Source: a bacterium
GTDB taxonomy: Bacteria > KSB1 > UBA2214
DNA: 16,275 nucleotides
Direction: 5' to 3'
NCBI GenBank assembly: GCA_029560815.1
Contig: JAKQKF010000050.1
Coordinates: forward strand, 1-16,275
Shown here: in pieces, positions 5,739-15,095 of the stretch
How positions within the stretch are numbered: position 1 is the first letter of the stretch
Layout of the letters: each line of letters opens with the position of its first letter
Program-made: the position numbers and the translations under genes
The notes under the pieces: generated by a model
Told to the model about the DNA's origin: nothing
The model's database searches: none
The model's input: the letters and a program-made list of their open reading frames with translations, nothing else

Positions 5739-6908
5739 GTGGCGAAACTGCGTGTGGGGGTCATCTTTGGCGGCCGGTCGGGTGAGCATGAGGTCTCCCT
5801 GGTCACCGCCACCTCGATCATCGAGGCGCTGGACAAAAACAAGTACGAGATCATTCCCATCGGCATCACCAAGCAGGGAGCATGGGTTGCGGGTGAAAAT
5901 GCGCTCGCAGAACTCAAGAACCATCGCCCCGGCCTGCCCGCCTTGCTTTCCGCCGACGCCGGCAGCCATCAGCTGCTGATGCAAAAGGGCGCCTCCGGCC
6001 TGCTGCCGGTTGAAAAGCTGGATGTGGTCTTTCCCGCCCTGCACGGACCCTTCGGCGAAGATGGCACCCTGCAGGGGCTGCTCGAACTGATGGATATCCC
6101 CTATGTCGGCGCCGGCGTGCTCGGCTCGGCCATGGCCATGGACAAGGTCGTCCAGAAGCATATCTGCCGCCAGCAGGGCATCCCCACCGTCGATTTCCTC
6201 TGGTTCCGCGACATCGACTGGCGCTCCGAGGGCGGCGGGCAGCCCTTCCCGGCCCTGCCCGACCAGCTCGCCAACCGCTCCCGCGAGGAGATCGTCGGCT
6301 CCCTCATCGACGCCCTCGGCCTGCCCCTCTTCGTCAAGCCGCCCAATCTCGGCTCCAGCCTCGGCATCAGCAAAGCCCACGACCGCCGCGAACTCTTCAA
6401 CGCCATCGAGGAGGCGCTGCAGTACGACCGCAAGGTGCTGGTCGAAAAAGCTGTCGACCGGCCGCGCGAGCTCGAACTCAGCATTCTCGGCAACGAGTAC
6501 CCGCGCGTCTCGGTCGCCGGCGAGGTCTTTCCCGGCAATGAATTCTACGATTACGACGCCAAGTACGTCGACGACAACAGCGGCCTGGAGATTCCCGCCC
6601 GGCTGACTCCGGGACAGCTGCGCGCCCTGCAGGAAACCGCCATCCGCGCCTATGTCGCCACCGAGTGCGAGGGGATGGCCCGCGCCGACTTTCTCATGGA
6701 GAAGGAGACCGGCCGCTTTTATCTCAGCGAACTCAACACCATCCCCGGTTTCACCCGCATCAGCATGTATCCCAAGATGTGGGAGGCCTCGGGGCTCCCC
6801 TACAGCGCCCTGCTCGACGAACTCATCGAACTGGCCCTGCGCCGGCAGGAGCGCCGCCGGACGCTGCGCACCAGCTATGAACCGAAGCGGGACTGGTACA
6901 AGGGATAG
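5739..6908 (+). CDS. ddl: D-alanine--D-alanine ligase
   Basis: The enzyme joins two D-Ala using ATP in the cytoplasm, making the dipeptide that MurF adds to the peptidoglycan precursor. The 389-aa product shows the family motifs in order: [10 protein letters not shown] (residues 11-20), [12 protein letters not shown] (102-113), the ATP-grasp segment [14 protein letters not shown] (188-201), EFYDYDAKY (248-256), MARADF, and the metal-binding ELNTIPGFT (331-339). The Tyr in YDYDAKY and absence of a Lac-type loop favour D-Ala-D-Ala rather than D-Ala-D-Lac product. Its length and an insert around 140-180 fit the longer DdlA-like class. GTG is the start, set by the AAGGAGGT at 5726. It is the first gene of the GC-rich plus-strand block; the AT-rich island ends directly upstream. 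Confidence 0.97.
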   Translation: MAKLRVGVIFGGRSGEHEVSLVTATSIIEALDKNKYEIIPIGITKQGAWVAGENALAELKNHRPGLPALLSADAGSHQLLMQKGASGLLPVEKLDVVFPALHGPFGEDGTLQGLLELMDIPYVGAGVLGSAMAMDKVVQKHICRQQGIPTVDFLWFRDIDWRSEGGGQPFPALPDQLANRSREEIVGSLIDALGLPLFVKPPNLGSSLGISKAHDRRELFNAIEEALQYDRKVLVEKAVDRPRELELSILGNEYPRVSVAGEVFPGNEFYDYDAKYVDDNSGLEIPARLTPGQLRALQETAIRAYVATECEGMARADFLMEKETGRFYLSELNTIPGFTRISMYPKMWEASGLPYSALLDELIELALRRQERRRTLRTSYEPKRDWYKG

Positions 6909-7016
6909 CTGCTTCCCGCCGGACCCACACCGGAAGCACCTGTGCACGGCCAGCAGCCCGGCGGCGGGCATGGCGCTTTCAGGCAAAATAACTCCAATCC
7001 AGATGAGGATTCATCA

Positions 7017-9092
7017 ATGAAAAAGATTTTGTTCTATATCCTGTTATCGCTCCCCGTCGCCCTGTTCGCAGCGGAGAGACGCGCCTTCCAGATCGCCGAT
7101 CTCTATGCCCTCAAATCGGTCAGCGACATCCAGATCTCGCCGGACAGCAGGCAGGTGGTCTTTGTCGTCGGCACGCAGGATCTCGCCAAATCCGAGCGCA
7201 ACAGCGATCTCTGGCTGATGAACCTCGACGGCAGCGGATTGCGGCAGCTCACCTTCAGCCCGCAGGGCGATTACCATCCGCGCTGGTCGCCGGACGGTAA
7301 AACCATCGCCTTCCTCTCCGGCCGCGACCAGGGGGGGCAGATCTGGCTGCTCCCGGCCGACGGGGGCGAAGCGCGCCGTCTCACTGATCTGGCCGTCTCC
7401 CCGGGAGATCCGGAGTGGCTGCCTGACGGCGGCGGCTTTATTTTCACCACCATGGTCTATCCCGAGTGCGGCGGCGACGATGACTGCAGCAAGAAGATTC
7501 TCGAGACCATGGAGGAGGGGCCGGTGCAGGCCCACCTCGCCGACCGCCTCTTCTACCGCCACTGGACCTGGTGGCGGGACGGCCGCGTCATCCACACCCT
7601 TAAATACACCCTGGCCGACAGCCAGCTCACCGACCTCACTCCGGGCGCGATCGACCAGCCCGCCGATGCCGGCGCCGGCGGCCATGCCGGTTTTTCCCTC
7701 TCCCCGGACGGCCGGGAGCTCGCCATCGCCCTCCATCCGGACCGCAACGATTACGAGACCACCGACAAGGATGTCTGGATCAAATCCCTCGTCAAAGGGG
7801 ACAGCCTCAACCTCACGGAGGATAATACCGCCTATGATGGCGAGCCGGTCTGGTCGCCCGACGGCCGCTATATCGCCTACATTACGCAGAAGGTGCCGGT
7901 CTATGAAGCGGACCGCAAACGTCTGGCCATTTATGACCGCCAAAACGGGATTCATCGCATCCTCACCGAGCCGTTCGATTATTGGGTCAACGCTTTTCAG
8001 TGGGCTTCCGACAGCCGCAGCCTCTATTTCACCGCCGATGTGCGCGGCCATGTTCCTCTTTATCAGGTCGACCTGCAAAAGGGGGCGATCCGTCAGCTCC
8101 TCGATCTTCGCCACATCACCGGTTTCCGGGTCGCCCCGGATGGCAGGAGCGTGCTCTGCACCCGCACCAGCGTCGGCGAGCCGGTCGAGCTCTGGCGCGC
8201 CGATCTGCCCAAGGGGGACAAAATCAGGCGGCTGACCGCCTTCAATCAGGAGCTCGCCGGCGAAGTTGACATCCGCCCGGCCGAGGAACTCTGGATCCCC
8301 TCGCCCACCGGCAAACTGATCCACACCTTCGTGGTCACGCCGCACGGCTTTGATCCGGCGAAAAAGTACCCCCTCATCATCAATGTCCACGGCGGGCCGC
8401 AGATGCAGTGGGCGGACGGCTTCCGCGGCGACTGGCAGGTCTATCCCGGGTCCGGCTACATCGTCGCCTTTCCCAATCCCCACGGCTCGACCGGCTACGG
8501 CCAGGAGTTCACCCTGGGGATTTCGAAGGACTGGGCGGGCAAGGTCTACGAGGATGTGATGGCGGTGACCGACTCGCTCGCGCGCCTGCCCTTCGTCGAC
8601 GCCGAGCGCATGGGCGCGATGGGCTGGTCCTATGGCGGCTATATGATGATGTGGCTGGAGGGGCACACCACCCGCTTCAAGGCGATCGCGGCGATGATGG
8701 GGGTCTACAACCTGACCGCCATGTACGGCACCACCGAAGAGCTCTGGTTCCCCGAATTCGACCTCGGCGGGACGCCGTGGGAGTCGCCCCTCTACAACCA
8801 GATCTCCCCCAACCTCTACGTGAAGAATTTTAAAACCCCCTGCCTGGTCATCACCGGGGAGAAGGATTTCCGCGTCAGCTACACCCAGAGCCTCGAGTTT
8901 TTCACCGGTCTGCAAAAGATGAAGGTGCCCTCGCGGCTGATCGTTTTCGAAAACGACGGCCACTGGCCGGACGGATTAAAGTCGATGCCGCTCTATTACA
9001 ACGCCCATCTCGACTGGTTCCATCGCTACCTGGGCGGGGAGCCGGCGCCCTGGGATGTGGAGAAGATGGTGCGCAACCAGATTTTCAAATAG
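7017..9092 (+). CDS. Exported S9-family (prolyl oligopeptidase-type) peptidase
   Basis: The 691-aa product begins with a signal peptide (MKKILFYILLSLPVALFAAE). An N-terminal beta-propeller follows, with PD40 motifs such as ISPDSRQVVFV, WSPDGKTIAFLS and WSPDGRYIAYIT. The C-terminal alpha/beta-hydrolase domain has the catalytic triad Ser538 in GWSYGGYM, Asp617 in GEKDFRVSY and His649 in NDGHWP. This is the dipeptidyl-peptidase IV/acylaminoacyl-peptidase architecture; such enzymes degrade short peptides, here probably in the periplasm. The exact specificity is not readable. The ATG at 7017 is chosen because it starts a clean signal peptide and follows GAGGA. An earlier in-frame ATG at 6942 would add a GC-rich stretch without homology. 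It lies 108 bp after ddl and 147 bp before tilS. Confidence 0.95.
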   Translation: MKKILFYILLSLPVALFAAERRAFQIADLYALKSVSDIQISPDSRQVVFVVGTQDLAKSERNSDLWLMNLDGSGLRQLTFSPQGDYHPRWSPDGKTIAFLSGRDQGGQIWLLPADGGEARRLTDLAVSPGDPEWLPDGGGFIFTTMVYPECGGDDDCSKKILETMEEGPVQAHLADRLFYRHWTWWRDGRVIHTLKYTLADSQLTDLTPGAIDQPADAGAGGHAGFSLSPDGRELAIALHPDRNDYETTDKDVWIKSLVKGDSLNLTEDNTAYDGEPVWSPDGRYIAYITQKVPVYEADRKRLAIYDRQNGIHRILTEPFDYWVNAFQWASDSRSLYFTADVRGHVPLYQVDLQKGAIRQLLDLRHITGFRVAPDGRSVLCTRTSVGEPVELWRADLPKGDKIRRLTAFNQELAGEVDIRPAEELWIPSPTGKLIHTFVVTPHGFDPAKKYPLIINVHGGPQMQWADGFRGDWQVYPGSGYIVAFPNPHGSTGYGQEFTLGISKDWAGKVYEDVMAVTDSLARLPFVDAERMGAMGWSYGGYMMMWLEGHTTRFKAIAAMMGVYNLTAMYGTTEELWFPEFDLGGTPWESPLYNQISPNLYVKNFKTPCLVITGEKDFRVSYTQSLEFFTGLQKMKVPSRLIVFENDGHWPDGLKSMPLYYNAHLDWFHRYLGGEPAPWDVEKMVRNQIFK

Positions 9093-9239
9093 CTGCGTAT
9101 AACGTGCAGGGTACGTCCGGGCCAGCTGCCGGCTCTGCCGGCGGGATAATCGGCGCAGATGGGGGAGGCCGTGCGAGTGCAGGGGAACCGGTGAGGGAGG
9201 CGGCCGGTGCCCGGCTGGACGAGAGGCAAGGGGAGGAGC

Positions 9240-10691
9240 ATGCTGGAAAAATTTGCCGACCATATCCGCCGGCAAGAGCTGCTGCGGCCGGGGATGCGGC
9301 TTCTGGTCGCGATTTCGGGTGGGCTCGATTCGGTGGTGCTGCTCGATCTGCTCGCGCAGCTGGCGCCGGAGTGGCGCCTGGAGCTGACCGCCGCCCATTT
9401 CAACCATCAGCTGCGCGGCGCTGAAGCCGACCGTGATGAGGTTTTCGTGCGCGCCCTATGCGCCGGCCGCGCCATCCCCTGCGAGACCGGGCGGGGCGAC
9501 GTGCGCGCCTTCGCCCGCGCTAACCATTTGAGCATCGAAGCCGCCGGCCGCGCCCTGCGCTATGATTTTCTGCTTCGCACTGCCCGTCAGTGCGGCTGTG
9601 CGGCCATTGTCACCGCCCATCACGCCGGCGACCAGGCCGAGACCGTGCTCGACCGTCTCATCCGCGGCGCCGGGGTGCGCGGTCTGGCAGGCATTTCGCC
9701 GCGCAGCCTGATCGCGGCAGCGCCCGATCTGCCCTCCTCCGCAGCGTCCGGCGGTGAACCTCCCGCCCCGCTCCTCCTCCTCCGCCCCCTGCTCTTCGCC
9801 GGCCGCACCGAGATCGCCGCCCATGCCGCTGCCAGGGGACTCGAATTCCGCGCCGACACCACCAACAGCGACCGCCGCATCCGCCGCAACCGCATCCGCC
9901 ACGAACTCCTTCCCCTGCTGTCCGGGTACAATCCCGCCATCGAGGCGGTGCTGGGGCGCACCGCCGGGCACATGCGCGAGCTGGAGGAGTATCTGTGCGG
10001 GGAGGCCCGTGCGGCCCTGTCGCGCTGCGCCGTCGAGGCGGGGGCGGGGAAAATTATTCTTGAAAAAGAGTCCTTTTTATCGTACTTTACTCTTCTGCAG
10101 AAATATCTCCTGCGGGAGGCCTGGGAGCGCATCGGCGGGGACAGCCGTGATCTCGACGAGGCTTTCTGGCCCCGCTGGGAGCAGTTTCTCGCCGCCGGGC
10201 GCACCGATCGCGGCCTGGCCGCTGGATCCATTGAACTCTGGCTGACGGAACACCGGCTGGTGCTGCTGGCGAAGCGGCCCGCCGCCGCGGCGATGGGCAT
10301 CCCGGCCGCGCCCGGCCGCTATCTCCTCTGGGACGGCATGACCCTTGAAATAAACCGGGTTGCGCCGCCGTTAGAGCTGATAGAGAAAAACCGCGACTCC
10401 CGCCTCGCCTGGATCGACGCCGGCCTGGTGGGAAAAGCGCTGCAGCTGCGCCCTCCCCGGCCGGGCGACCGGTTGCGGCCGCTGGGGCTGAAAGGGAGCA
10501 AAAAGGTGGCCGACCTGCTCGCCGGGGCGGAGGTGCCCGTCTACGAACGGAGGCGCATCCCCCTTCTCTGCAGCGGTGATGAGATCGTCTGGGTCTGCGG
10601 CATCCGCGCCGCCGGACCGTTCCGCGTAACCCCACGCACTACGAACATTTACCAGCTGAAGGTGGACATCAACCGTGACTCAGCGCTCTGA
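9240..10691 (+). CDS. tilS: tRNA(Ile)-lysidine synthase
   Basis: TilS attaches lysine to C34 of the CAU-anticodon tRNA-Ile with ATP, so that AUA is read as isoleucine. It is essential in most bacteria. The 483-aa product has the PP-loop motif SGGLDS (residues 26-31), then HFNHQLRGAEADRDE, HHAGDQAETVLDRLIRGAG (127-145) and RNRIRHELLP. A C-terminal substrate-binding domain ends near the motif RPGDRLRPLGLKGSKKVADL. All are family signatures. A ~20-residue Pro/Ala/Ser-rich insert (about 160-180, PDLPSSAASGGEPP) interrupts the core. ATG 9240 is preceded by GGGGAGGAGC. The 3' end overlaps hpt by 17 nt, indicating translational coupling. tilS-hpt-ftsH is a widely conserved order. Confidence 0.97.
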   Translation: MLEKFADHIRRQELLRPGMRLLVAISGGLDSVVLLDLLAQLAPEWRLELTAAHFNHQLRGAEADRDEVFVRALCAGRAIPCETGRGDVRAFARANHLSIEAAGRALRYDFLLRTARQCGCAAIVTAHHAGDQAETVLDRLIRGAGVRGLAGISPRSLIAAAPDLPSSAASGGEPPAPLLLLRPLLFAGRTEIAAHAAARGLEFRADTTNSDRRIRRNRIRHELLPLLSGYNPAIEAVLGRTAGHMRELEEYLCGEARAALSRCAVEAGAGKIILEKESFLSYFTLLQKYLLREAWERIGGDSRDLDEAFWPRWEQFLAAGRTDRGLAAGSIELWLTEHRLVLLAKRPAAAAMGIPAAPGRYLLWDGMTLEINRVAPPLELIEKNRDSRLAWIDAGLVGKALQLRPPRPGDRLRPLGLKGSKKVADLLAGAEVPVYERRRIPLLCSGDEIVWVCGIRAAGPFRVTPRTTNIYQLKVDINRDSAL

Positions 10692-11226
10692 ATTCGAGAA
10701 GGTGGTTTATGACGGCGGCTTCCGCACCCTGCTGACGCAGGAGGCGATCAAAGACCGCATCCGGGAGATGGGCCGCCAGATCACCGAGGATTACCGCGGC
10801 CGGCAGCCCATTATGATCGGGGTGCTCAACGGGGCTTTCCTCTTCATGGCCGACCTCATCCGCCACGTCGAAATCGATCTGGAGGTCGATTTCATCAAGA
10901 TCTCCAGCTACGGCAATGCCAAGGTCTCGTCGGGGATCGTGCGCATGCTCAAGGACATCAACGCCGACGTCAAGGGGCGGCATATCCTGCTGGTGGAGGA
11001 CATTGTCGACACCGGCGGTTCGATCAAGTTCCTGCATGAAAAGTTCATGGCCCTCGAGCCCGCGTCGCTGCGTTTTGTCACCCTGCTGATCAAGCCGGCC
11101 AACGTCGAGACCGATATTCCGATCGATTATGTCGGTTTCAGCATCGCCAATGAATTTGTCGTCGGCTACGGCCTGGATTACAAGCAGATCCTGCGCAATC
11201 TTCCGGCCGTCTATGTGATGGATTAA
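10675..11226 (+). CDS. hpt: Hypoxanthine phosphoribosyltransferase
   Basis: The enzyme salvages hypoxanthine and guanine to IMP and GMP using PRPP in the cytoplasm. The 183-aa product has the usual length and the PRPP-binding motif [12 protein letters not shown] (105-116). It also shows the [11 protein letters not shown] loop (51-61), the flexible-loop region [11 protein letters not shown] (77-87) and the purine-binding region [18 protein letters not shown] (152-169). GTG at 10675 lies inside the end of tilS; AAGGTGG upstream is a reasonable ribosome-binding site. ftsH follows 14 bp later, so the three genes probably form one transcript. Confidence 0.97.
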   Translation: MTQRSEFEKVVYDGGFRTLLTQEAIKDRIREMGRQITEDYRGRQPIMIGVLNGAFLFMADLIRHVEIDLEVDFIKISSYGNAKVSSGIVRMLKDINADVKGRHILLVEDIVDTGGSIKFLHEKFMALEPASLRFVTLLIKPANVETDIPIDYVGFSIANEFVVGYGLDYKQILRNLPAVYVMD

Positions 11227-11240
11227 GAGAGGATATCGAT

Positions 11241-13360
11241 TTGTACAACCATACACGAGATCTAAACCAGCCGCTGCGCCGGCAGGAGGGCGGAGGGGAT
11301 TCGCGTCCCCCGCAGCGCCCCGGCCAGCCGCCGCGGCGGCCGTCCGGTCCCCAGCGCAACCAGCCTGAAGGGCCGCAGTGGGGGCGGATGATCCGGCCGC
11401 TTTTAATCTGGGTAGGACTGATTTTTCTCGCCCTGGCGATTTCACAGCAGTTCGCCCGTCAGGAGCCGCAGGAGAGCCTGCTCACCTACGACAGTTTCAA
11501 GAATTTTCTCCAGATGGGCAAGGTCGAGACCATCACGGTCGAGGATGATGTCATCCATGGCCGGCTCAAGCCGGATGCCGCCCTCGAGGGCCAGCGCGGT
11601 TTTCAGGTGACGCTGCCGCCGCGCGCCAGCCTCGAGACCTTTGACGATTGGATCCAGAAATATGATGTCGAGGTCCTTTTCAAAAAGAGCGGGCCGAGCA
11701 TCTGGAGTTCCCTGATCTACATTTTGCCCTGGGTCCTCTTCATCGGCATCTGGATCTTTTTCATGCGCCGCATGCAGGGGGCCAACAACAAGGGCATCTT
11801 CGCCTTCGGCAAGTCGCGGGCGCGGATGTGGACCGACAATATGCCGCTCGTCACCTTTGCCGATGTGGCAGGCGCGGACGAGGCCAAGCAGGAGCTGCAG
11901 GAGATCATCGAGTACCTGCGCGAACCGGAAAAGTTCCAGCGTCTCGGGGGCAAGATCCCCAAGGGCGCGCTTTTGCTCGGTCCTCCGGGCACGGGCAAGA
12001 CCCTGCTCGCCAAGGCGGTAGCCGGTGAGGCGGGGGTGCCCTTTTTCAGCATGAGCGGGGCGGACTTTGTCGAAATGTTTGTCGGCGTCGGGGCTTCGCG
12101 CGTGCGTGACCTCTTCGAGCAGGGCAAGCGCAACGCGCCCTGCATCATCTTCATCGATGAACTCGATGCCGTCGGCCGTCACCGCGGCGCCGGCCTGGGC
12201 GGAGGGCACGACGAGCGCGAGCAGACCCTCAACCAGCTGCTGGTCGAGATGGACGGTTTTGACAGCAACGAGGGGGTGATCCTGATTGCCGCGACCAACC
12301 GCCCCGATGTGCTCGACTCGGCCCTGCTCCGGCCCGGCCGTTTTGACCGCCAGATCGTGGTCGACCGGCCCGACGTGCGCGGCCGTGAGGGGATCCTCAA
12401 GGTCCACACCAAAAAGATCCCCATCGCCAAGTCGGTCAATCTGGCCATCCTCGCCAAAGGGACGCCCGGTTTTTCCGGAGCTGATCTGGCCAACATGGTC
12501 AACGAGGCGGCTCTGCTGGCAGCGCGCAAGGACAAGACCCAGGTTGAGGCCGTCGATTTCGAGGAGGCCAAGGACAAGGTCATGATGGGCATCGAGCGCA
12601 GAGCCTGCTCATCAGCGAGGAGGAGAAGAGGAACACCGCCTATCACGAGGCGGGGCATGTGCTGGTCGCCCGGCTCACCCCGGGTTCCGATCCCGTGCAC
12701 AAGGTGAGCATCATCCCGCGCGGACGGGCTCTGGGCGTCACCACCATGCTGCCGATGGACGAAAAGCACAATTACAGCCGCACCTACTGTCTGGCGATCA
12801 TGCGTCAGCTCCTCGGTGGTCGCGCCGCCGAGCAGCTCATCCTCAACGAGCTGACCACCGGCGCCGGCGACGACATCAAGCGGGTCACCGAACTGGCGCG
12901 CAAGATGGTCTGTGAATGGGGTATGAGCGAGAAACTCGGCCCCCTCACTTTCGGCGAAAAGCAGGAGGAGATCTTTCTCGGCCGCGAGATCGCCCAGCAC
13001 CGCGATTACAGCGAGGCGACCGCGAATCTGATCGACCTCGAGATCCGCAGCCTGGTGGAGAGCGCCGCGGCCGATGTGGCCCGGCTGGTCAGCGACAAGG
13101 TCGATCTGCTGCACGCCATCGCCAACGCCCTGCTCGAGCGCGAGATGCTGGACGGCGAGGAGATCGACAAGATCATGAACGGGATCGCCCTGCCCAGGCG
13201 CAAGCGCGCCGGCGGCAAGGCCGCGGGCACTGCACGCAAGCGGCCCGCGCGCAAGCCGGCTTCGGCGAGCCCGAAAAAGACCCCGCCTCCTCCAGCGGCA
13301 GCCCCAAGCGCCGTAAAGCGGAAGCGGCCTGCGAAAAAAGCCCCGGACCAGAAGGCCTGA
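11241..13360 (+). pseudogene. ftsH: ATP-dependent zinc metalloprotease FtsH, frameshifted as given
   Basis: FtsH is a membrane-anchored hexameric AAA+ protease that unfolds and degrades membrane and regulatory proteins. TTG 11241 follows AGAGAGGA. The first part has a Pro/Arg/Gln-rich leader (residues 1-48), membrane segments at about 50-68 and 154-175, Walker A GPPGTGKT (247-254), the pore sequence MFVGVG, Walker B IIFIDE (302-307) and the [23 protein letters not shown] (351-370). After Arg453 (12599) the frame is wrong: it runs to a stop at 12707 with unrelated residues. The family sequence resumes one base earlier in register, as [24 protein letters not shown], with zinc ligands HEAGH (12644-12658) and Asp in TGAGDDIKR, to 13360. 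The restored protein would be ~706 aa. It has a Lys/Arg/Pro/Ala-rich tail of ~55 residues. A sequencing or assembly error, or a recent mutation, is likelier than a true loss. Confidence 0.93.
12597..12604 (+). other. Apparent 1-nt deletion in ftsH
   Basis: The sequence around 12597-12604 reads CGC AG AGC CTG. A family-consistent reading, IERRSLLIS, needs one extra base (e.g. CGC AGN AGC). No X-XXY-YYZ slippery heptamer is present at the site. The SD-like GAGGAGG at 12561 is ~35 nt away, too far for the usual stimulator. No clear initiation codon exists for a separate downstream protein that would retain HEAGH. Confidence 0.8.
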
Positions 13361-13376
13361 GGCGGGAGAGCTCTCC

Positions 13377-14231
13377 ATGACGCCCCTTTTCTGGCATTGC
13401 CGCGACCATCGCATCGAATGGGGGCGGCGGACGCTGATTATGGGCATTCTCAATATCACGCCCGACTCGTTCTCCGATGGCGGGCGTTATTTTTCCATTG
13501 AGGCCGCCCTTGCGGGGGCCGAGGCGCTGCTGCAGGAGGGGGCGGACATTCTCGATGTGGGCGGCGAATCCACCCGCCCCGGTTCGGAGCCGGTCTCCGC
13601 ATCCGAAGAGATGGAGCGGGTGGTGCCGGTGATCGCGGCGCTGCGCCGGAACTTTACCTGCCCGATTTCGGTCGACACCTATAAAGCCGCTGTCGCCGAG
13701 GCTGCGATCGAGGCCGGAGCCGCGATCGTCAACGACATCAGCGGGCTCACTTTCGATGCGCGCATGGCCGGCGTGGTCGCCTGCAGCGGCGCCGGCGTGG
13801 TGATCATGCACATCCGCGGCACCCCGCGCGACATGCAGAAAGATCCGCACTATGAGGATGTGACCGGCGAGGTCGGTTCATGGCTGGCTGGGCAGGTCGC
13901 CCTCGCCCTGGCGGCGGGAGTAGAGCGCGAGCAGATCGTGATCGATCCCGGCCTGGGGTTCGGCAAGCGGCTCGAGGACAATTTTACCCTTTTACGCGAG
14001 CTCGACCGTCTCTCCGATCTGGGTCTGCCCATCCTGGCCGGCCCCTCGCGCAAATCCTTCATCGGCCGGGTGCTGGATCTTCCTGCCGGCGAGCGGGTGG
14101 AGGGGACGGCTGCAGCGGTCACCGCGGCCATCCTCCATGGTGCCCGGATCGTCCGTGTCCATGATGTCAAGGCCGTTAAACGCGCAGCCCTCATCGCCGA
14201 CGCCATCCGCTTCGGGCCGGGCGCAAGCTGA
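13377..14231 (+). CDS. folP: Dihydropteroate synthase
   Basis: The enzyme condenses 6-hydroxymethyl-7,8-dihydropterin pyrophosphate with p-aminobenzoate in folate synthesis and is the sulfonamide target. The 284-aa product has the expected TIM-barrel motifs: [14 protein letters not shown] (23-36), [14 protein letters not shown] (56-69), [14 protein letters not shown], the DPGLGFGK phosphate-binding loop, and [12 protein letters not shown] 13377 lies 16 bp after the ftsH stop, with GGGAGAG upstream as ribosome-binding site, so it continues the same operon. cdaA follows 66 bp later. Confidence 0.97.
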   Translation: MTPLFWHCRDHRIEWGRRTLIMGILNITPDSFSDGGRYFSIEAALAGAEALLQEGADILDVGGESTRPGSEPVSASEEMERVVPVIAALRRNFTCPISVDTYKAAVAEAAIEAGAAIVNDISGLTFDARMAGVVACSGAGVVIMHIRGTPRDMQKDPHYEDVTGEVGSWLAGQVALALAAGVEREQIVIDPGLGFGKRLEDNFTLLRELDRLSDLGLPILAGPSRKSFIGRVLDLPAGERVEGTAAAVTAAILHGARIVRVHDVKAVKRAALIADAIRFGPGAS

Positions 14232-14297
14232 TCCGCCGCCGGCCGGTCCCGCAGTAGTTGTGCACTATGCCCTGGAACTCCTGCTGAGTCTGGAAAA

Positions 14298-15095
14298 ATG
14301 TCGCTGACCCTCTTCAAAATCGGATTTATCCCCGTCACGGTGATGGACATTGCCGACATCCTCATCATGTCCTTCATCCTCTACCGCAGCTATCTCTTCA
14401 TCCGCGGATCACGCGGCGCCCAGATGCTGGTCGGTCTGGTCATCCTCCTCCTCTTTTCAATCATCACACCGGTCCTGCAGATGCGCGGCATCAGCTGGAT
14501 CTTTCAGAACCTGCGCACGGTCTGGCTGGTGGCCTTTGTCATCCTGTTTCAGCCGGAGCTGCGCCGCATCCTGCTTTCGGTTGGTCAGAGCCGGTTGATC
14601 CGTTATTTCGTCAAGGTGAGCGGTAACAAGGTGATCGAGGAGGTTGTCGATGCGGCGGCGCAGCTGCAGCAGCGCGGTTACGGGGCGCTGATCGTGATGG
14701 GCCGCGAGACCGGCCTCAAGCCGGTCACCGAGACCGGGGTGCGCATCCAGGCGGAGGTTTCGGCCCCCCTGCTGGTCTCGCTTTTCAATCCGCGCTCGCC
14801 GCTGCACGACGGCGCGGTGATCATCCAGAACGACCTCATCGATACCGCCAAGTGCATCCTGCCCCTGACCGAGAATGCGTCGCTCGAGCTCAATCTCGGC
14901 ACCCGCCATCGCGCCGCGATCGGGCTCTCCGAGGAGAGCGACGCGGCGGTGATCGTCGTCTCCGAAGAGACCGGTCGGATCTCGGTGGCGATCGGCGGTG
15001 AGTTGAAGTACGATCTCACTCTTGAAACCCTGCGGCACACCCTCTATCAGATCTTCAACCAGGCCTTGCCGAAAGCGGAGAAGGGAGCATCATGA
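14298..15095 (+). CDS. cdaA: Diadenylate cyclase CdaA (c-di-AMP synthase)
   Basis: CdaA makes cyclic di-AMP from two ATP; this messenger controls potassium and osmolyte balance and cell-wall homeostasis. The 265-aa product has three N-terminal membrane helices (about 15-33, 42-60, 68-84) and a C-terminal DAC domain. The catalytic motifs are LHDGAVII (169-176, the DGA motif) and GTRHRAAIG (201-209, the RHR motif). The length fits the membrane cyclase CdaA/DacA family, not DisA. The ribosome-binding site before ATG 14298 is weak (GGAAAA), so expression may depend on coupling to folP, 66 bp upstream. folP-cdaA is a known order in several FCB bacteria. The usual partner genes cdaR and glmM are not next to it here; an Ntn hydrolase gene overlaps its 3' end. 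Confidence 0.96.
   Translation: MSLTLFKIGFIPVTVMDIADILIMSFILYRSYLFIRGSRGAQMLVGLVILLLFSIITPVLQMRGISWIFQNLRTVWLVAFVILFQPELRRILLSVGQSRLIRYFVKVSGNKVIEEVVDAAAQLQQRGYGALIVMGRETGLKPVTETGVRIQAEVSAPLLVSLFNPRSPLHDGAVIIQNDLIDTAKCILPLTENASLELNLGTRHRAAIGLSEESDAAVIVVSEETGRISVAIGGELKYDLTLETLRHTLYQIFNQALPKAEKGAS

Noticed and set aside
6915..6968. CCCGCCG / CGGCGGG pairing between ddl and the S9 gene
   Set aside because: Loop of ~40 nt and no T-run; expected by chance in GC-rich DNA.
5724..6986. ~420-codon minus-strand frame opposite ddl
   Set aside because: Antisense shadow in GC-rich DNA. ddl on the plus strand has all family motifs and a strong ribosome-binding site.
7044..8963. Long open frame of ~639 codons on the minus strand opposite the S9 peptidase gene
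   Set aside because: It is the antisense shadow of a GC-rich gene, with low-complexity composition and no motifs. The plus strand has a full catalytic triad and signal peptide.
9128..9142. GCCGGC-TCT-GCCGGC hairpin after the S9 peptidase gene, as a terminator
   Set aside because: No T-run follows, and short GC palindromes are common in DNA of this composition.
12560..12610. Programmed -1 ribosomal frameshift in ftsH
   Set aside because: No slippery heptamer at the junction, the SD-like GAGGAGG is ~35 nt upstream, and FtsH is not known to need recoding. Kept only as a low-probability alternative.
12659..13360. Separate gene for the FtsH protease half starting at GTG 12659
   Set aside because: This start lies just after HEAGH, so the product would lack two zinc ligands and the catalytic Glu. 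No proper ribosome-binding site is seen.
12179..13459. ~426-codon minus-strand frame opposite ftsH
   Set aside because: Composition-driven shadow; the opposite strand encodes conserved FtsH and DHPS segments.
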